Source: Campylobacteraceae bacterium (lineage in GTDB: Bacteria; Campylobacterota; Campylobacteria; Campylobacterales; Sulfurovaceae). Taken from it: DNA of 6,073 nt. The translations under genes and the position numbers were made by a program. The notes under the pieces were generated by a model. That model was given only the letters and a program-made list of their open reading frames with translations. It was not told the origin of the DNA and did not search any database. This document shows positions 4,851-6,073 of this stretch, in pieces. The stretch's first letter is position 1. The number at the start of each line of letters is the position of its first letter. The DNA is taken from NCBI GenBank assembly GCA_026986085.1, contig JALSPE010000180.1, forward strand, positions 1-6,073, written 5' to 3'.

Positions 4851-6073
4851 TTATAAATTTTGCTCTATTTTTTTAGCAATTTGTTTTGGCATAATACCAA
4901 GATATTCCTCAATATCTGCTGTTTTTCCATGCGTAATAAACCTATCTGGATACTCAAAACTCTCTACTTTAATATCTAATAACTTCTCATCTTGCAAAAA
5001 CTCCTCTAATGCACTAGCAACTCCACCCATTTTTGCACTATCACTAAAAATATACCATCTCTTAAATCTTTTAGAAAGCTCTTTTAATTTAACTTCATCT
5101 AAAGGCTTAACAAATCTTAAATCTAAAATTGCTGGATTTAAATCTTGCAACTCCTTTTTTGTCTCTATAGCTCTTCCCACTCCATTTCCATACCCAATAA
5201 AAAGTATATCATCACTTCCATCTTCTATTAAACAAGATACCCCAAGCTCATACTCAGGAGTTTCAAACTCATCAGCGATAAAAGCTCCTCTAGGGTATCT
5301 AACTGCAAGTGGTCTATTAAAATTTACAGCAAAATCTAAAAGCTTTTTAAAGCTATTTTCGTTAAAAGGAGCAGCTAAATGCATATTTGGAATAGCTCTT
5401 AAATAACTTATATCAAATGCCCCTTGATGTGTCTCTCCATCTTCACCTACAATACCTGCTCTATCTATTGCAAATACCACTCCTAAATCCATTAAACATA
5501 TATCATGAATTATCTGGTCATACCCTCTTTGTAAAAAGGTAGAGTAGATTGTGCAAAATGGCTTAAAACCCTCTTTTGCCAAAGGTCCCATAGATGTAAC
5601 TGCATGTTGCTCTGCAATTGCAACATCCCAAAATCTATCTGGAAACTCCTCTATAAGTTTAGACAAACCAGTTCCTCCAGGCATTGCAGCAGTTACACCT
5701 ACAATACTCTTATCTCTTTTTGCTAACTCTAAAAGATAATCTCCATAAATTGCCGTAGCTGATTTTTTATCACTACTACTCTTTAAACTTTTACCACTCT
5801 TAATATCAAAAGGTCCAACACCATGCCAATGCTCCTTTGGTCCCTCTGCTATAGTATAACCTTTTCCTTTAATAGTTTGAGTATGAATTATAACTGGTTT
5901 TTTAAGCTCTTTTGCAATCTTGAATGTCTCAATTAAAGACTCCAAATCATGACCATCAACTGGTCCTATATACTCCAATCCAAGCTCTTCAAACAATACA
6001 CCAGGGGTAATTAACTTAAAAGACTCTTCAAATCTCTTAGCCATATAAGTAGCACTCTCCCCCATCTGTTCTA
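4851..6073 (-). CDS. dxs: 1-deoxy-D-xylulose-5-phosphate synthase, C-terminal two thirds
   Basis: Dxs joins pyruvate and glyceraldehyde 3-phosphate to 1-deoxyxylulose 5-phosphate with thiamine diphosphate, the first step of the MEP isoprenoid pathway. The gene runs off the right edge; the frame stays open upstream of the internal ATG at 6065, so that is not the real start. About 200 N-terminal residues (the main thiamine-pyrophosphate GDG...N region) are outside. Numbering from that Met, YIGPVDGHD is at 32-40, KGKGY at 66-70, AIAEQHAVT at 149-157 with the catalytic Glu152 (E. coli Glu370 by spacing), DRAGIVGEDGETHQGAFD at 201-218 with Arg202 and His213 (E. coli Arg420 and His431), and AVRYPRG at 254-260. 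The C-terminal transketolase-like domain ends the protein intact. metK follows after 12 bases. Confidence 0.96.
   Translation of the reverse strand, partial: EQMGESATYMAKRFEESFKLITPGVLFEELGLEYIGPVDGHDLESLIETFKIAKELKKPVIIHTQTIKGKGYTIAEGPKEHWHGVGPFDIKSGKSLKSSSDKKSATAIYGDYLLELAKRDKSIVGVTAAMPGGTGLSKLIEEFPDRFWDVAIAEQHAVTSMGPLAKEGFKPFCTIYSTFLQRGYDQIIHDICLMDLGVVFAIDRAGIVGEDGETHQGAFDISYLRAIPNMHLAAPFNENSFKKLLDFAVNFNRPLAVRYPRGAFIADEFETPEYELGVSCLIEDGSDDILFIGYGNGVGRAIETKKELQDLNPAILDLRFVKPLDEVKLKELSKRFKRWYIFSDSAKMGGVASALEEFLQDEKLLDIKVESFEYPDRFITHGKTADIEEYLGIMPKQIAKKIEQNL

Noticed and set aside
5551..5739. Plus-strand open frame of 62 codons inside dxs
   Set aside because: Shadow of the dxs reading frame on the opposite strand.

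Overview
The window reads as a chromosomal segment of a low-GC member of the Campylobacterota (epsilonproteobacteria). The order fdxA, ndk, DUF177 gene, rpmF, plsX on one strand is, from memory, the arrangement in Campylobacter jejuni and relatives. The FdxA, MetK and Dxs proteins also look like those of this phylum. I cannot name the genus. A free-living sulfur-oxidising type (Sulfurimonas/Sulfurovum-like) is possible but is inference only.

Layout. Positions 1-688 hold no intact gene. The first 300 bases or so (about 30% GC by hand count) contain protein-like fragments broken by stops on the minus strand, which look like a decayed coding region of unknown family. Positions about 310-688 are extremely AT-rich (under 20% GC) and hold a weak hairpin with a T-tract, a cluster of TTTTACA(A/C) octamers, and a promoter. 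That promoter drives the only plus-strand gene (689-1177), an orphan protein with a C-terminal LysM-like domain and no signal peptide. Everything from 1194 to the right edge is on the minus strand. Read 5' to 3' it is dxs (start beyond the window), metK, fdxA, a strong intrinsic terminator, then ndk, the DUF177 gene, rpmF and plsX.

Function. The minus-strand genes are housekeeping: isoprenoid precursor synthesis (dxs), S-adenosylmethionine synthesis (metK), electron transfer (fdxA), nucleotide balance (ndk), ribosomal protein L32 with its usual DUF177/YceD neighbour, and the first acyl transfer of phospholipid synthesis (plsX). dxs-metK and ndk-DUF177-rpmF-plsX are tightly spaced and probably two operons. 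fdxA has its own promoter and terminator between them.

The unusual part is the left end. plsX is commonly followed by fabH in this group. Here it meets the convergent orphan LysM gene, whose promoter lies inside a 25-bp near-perfect dyad that could be an operator. I see no convincing new multi-gene system. The orphan gene with its putative operator is the best candidate for follow-up.
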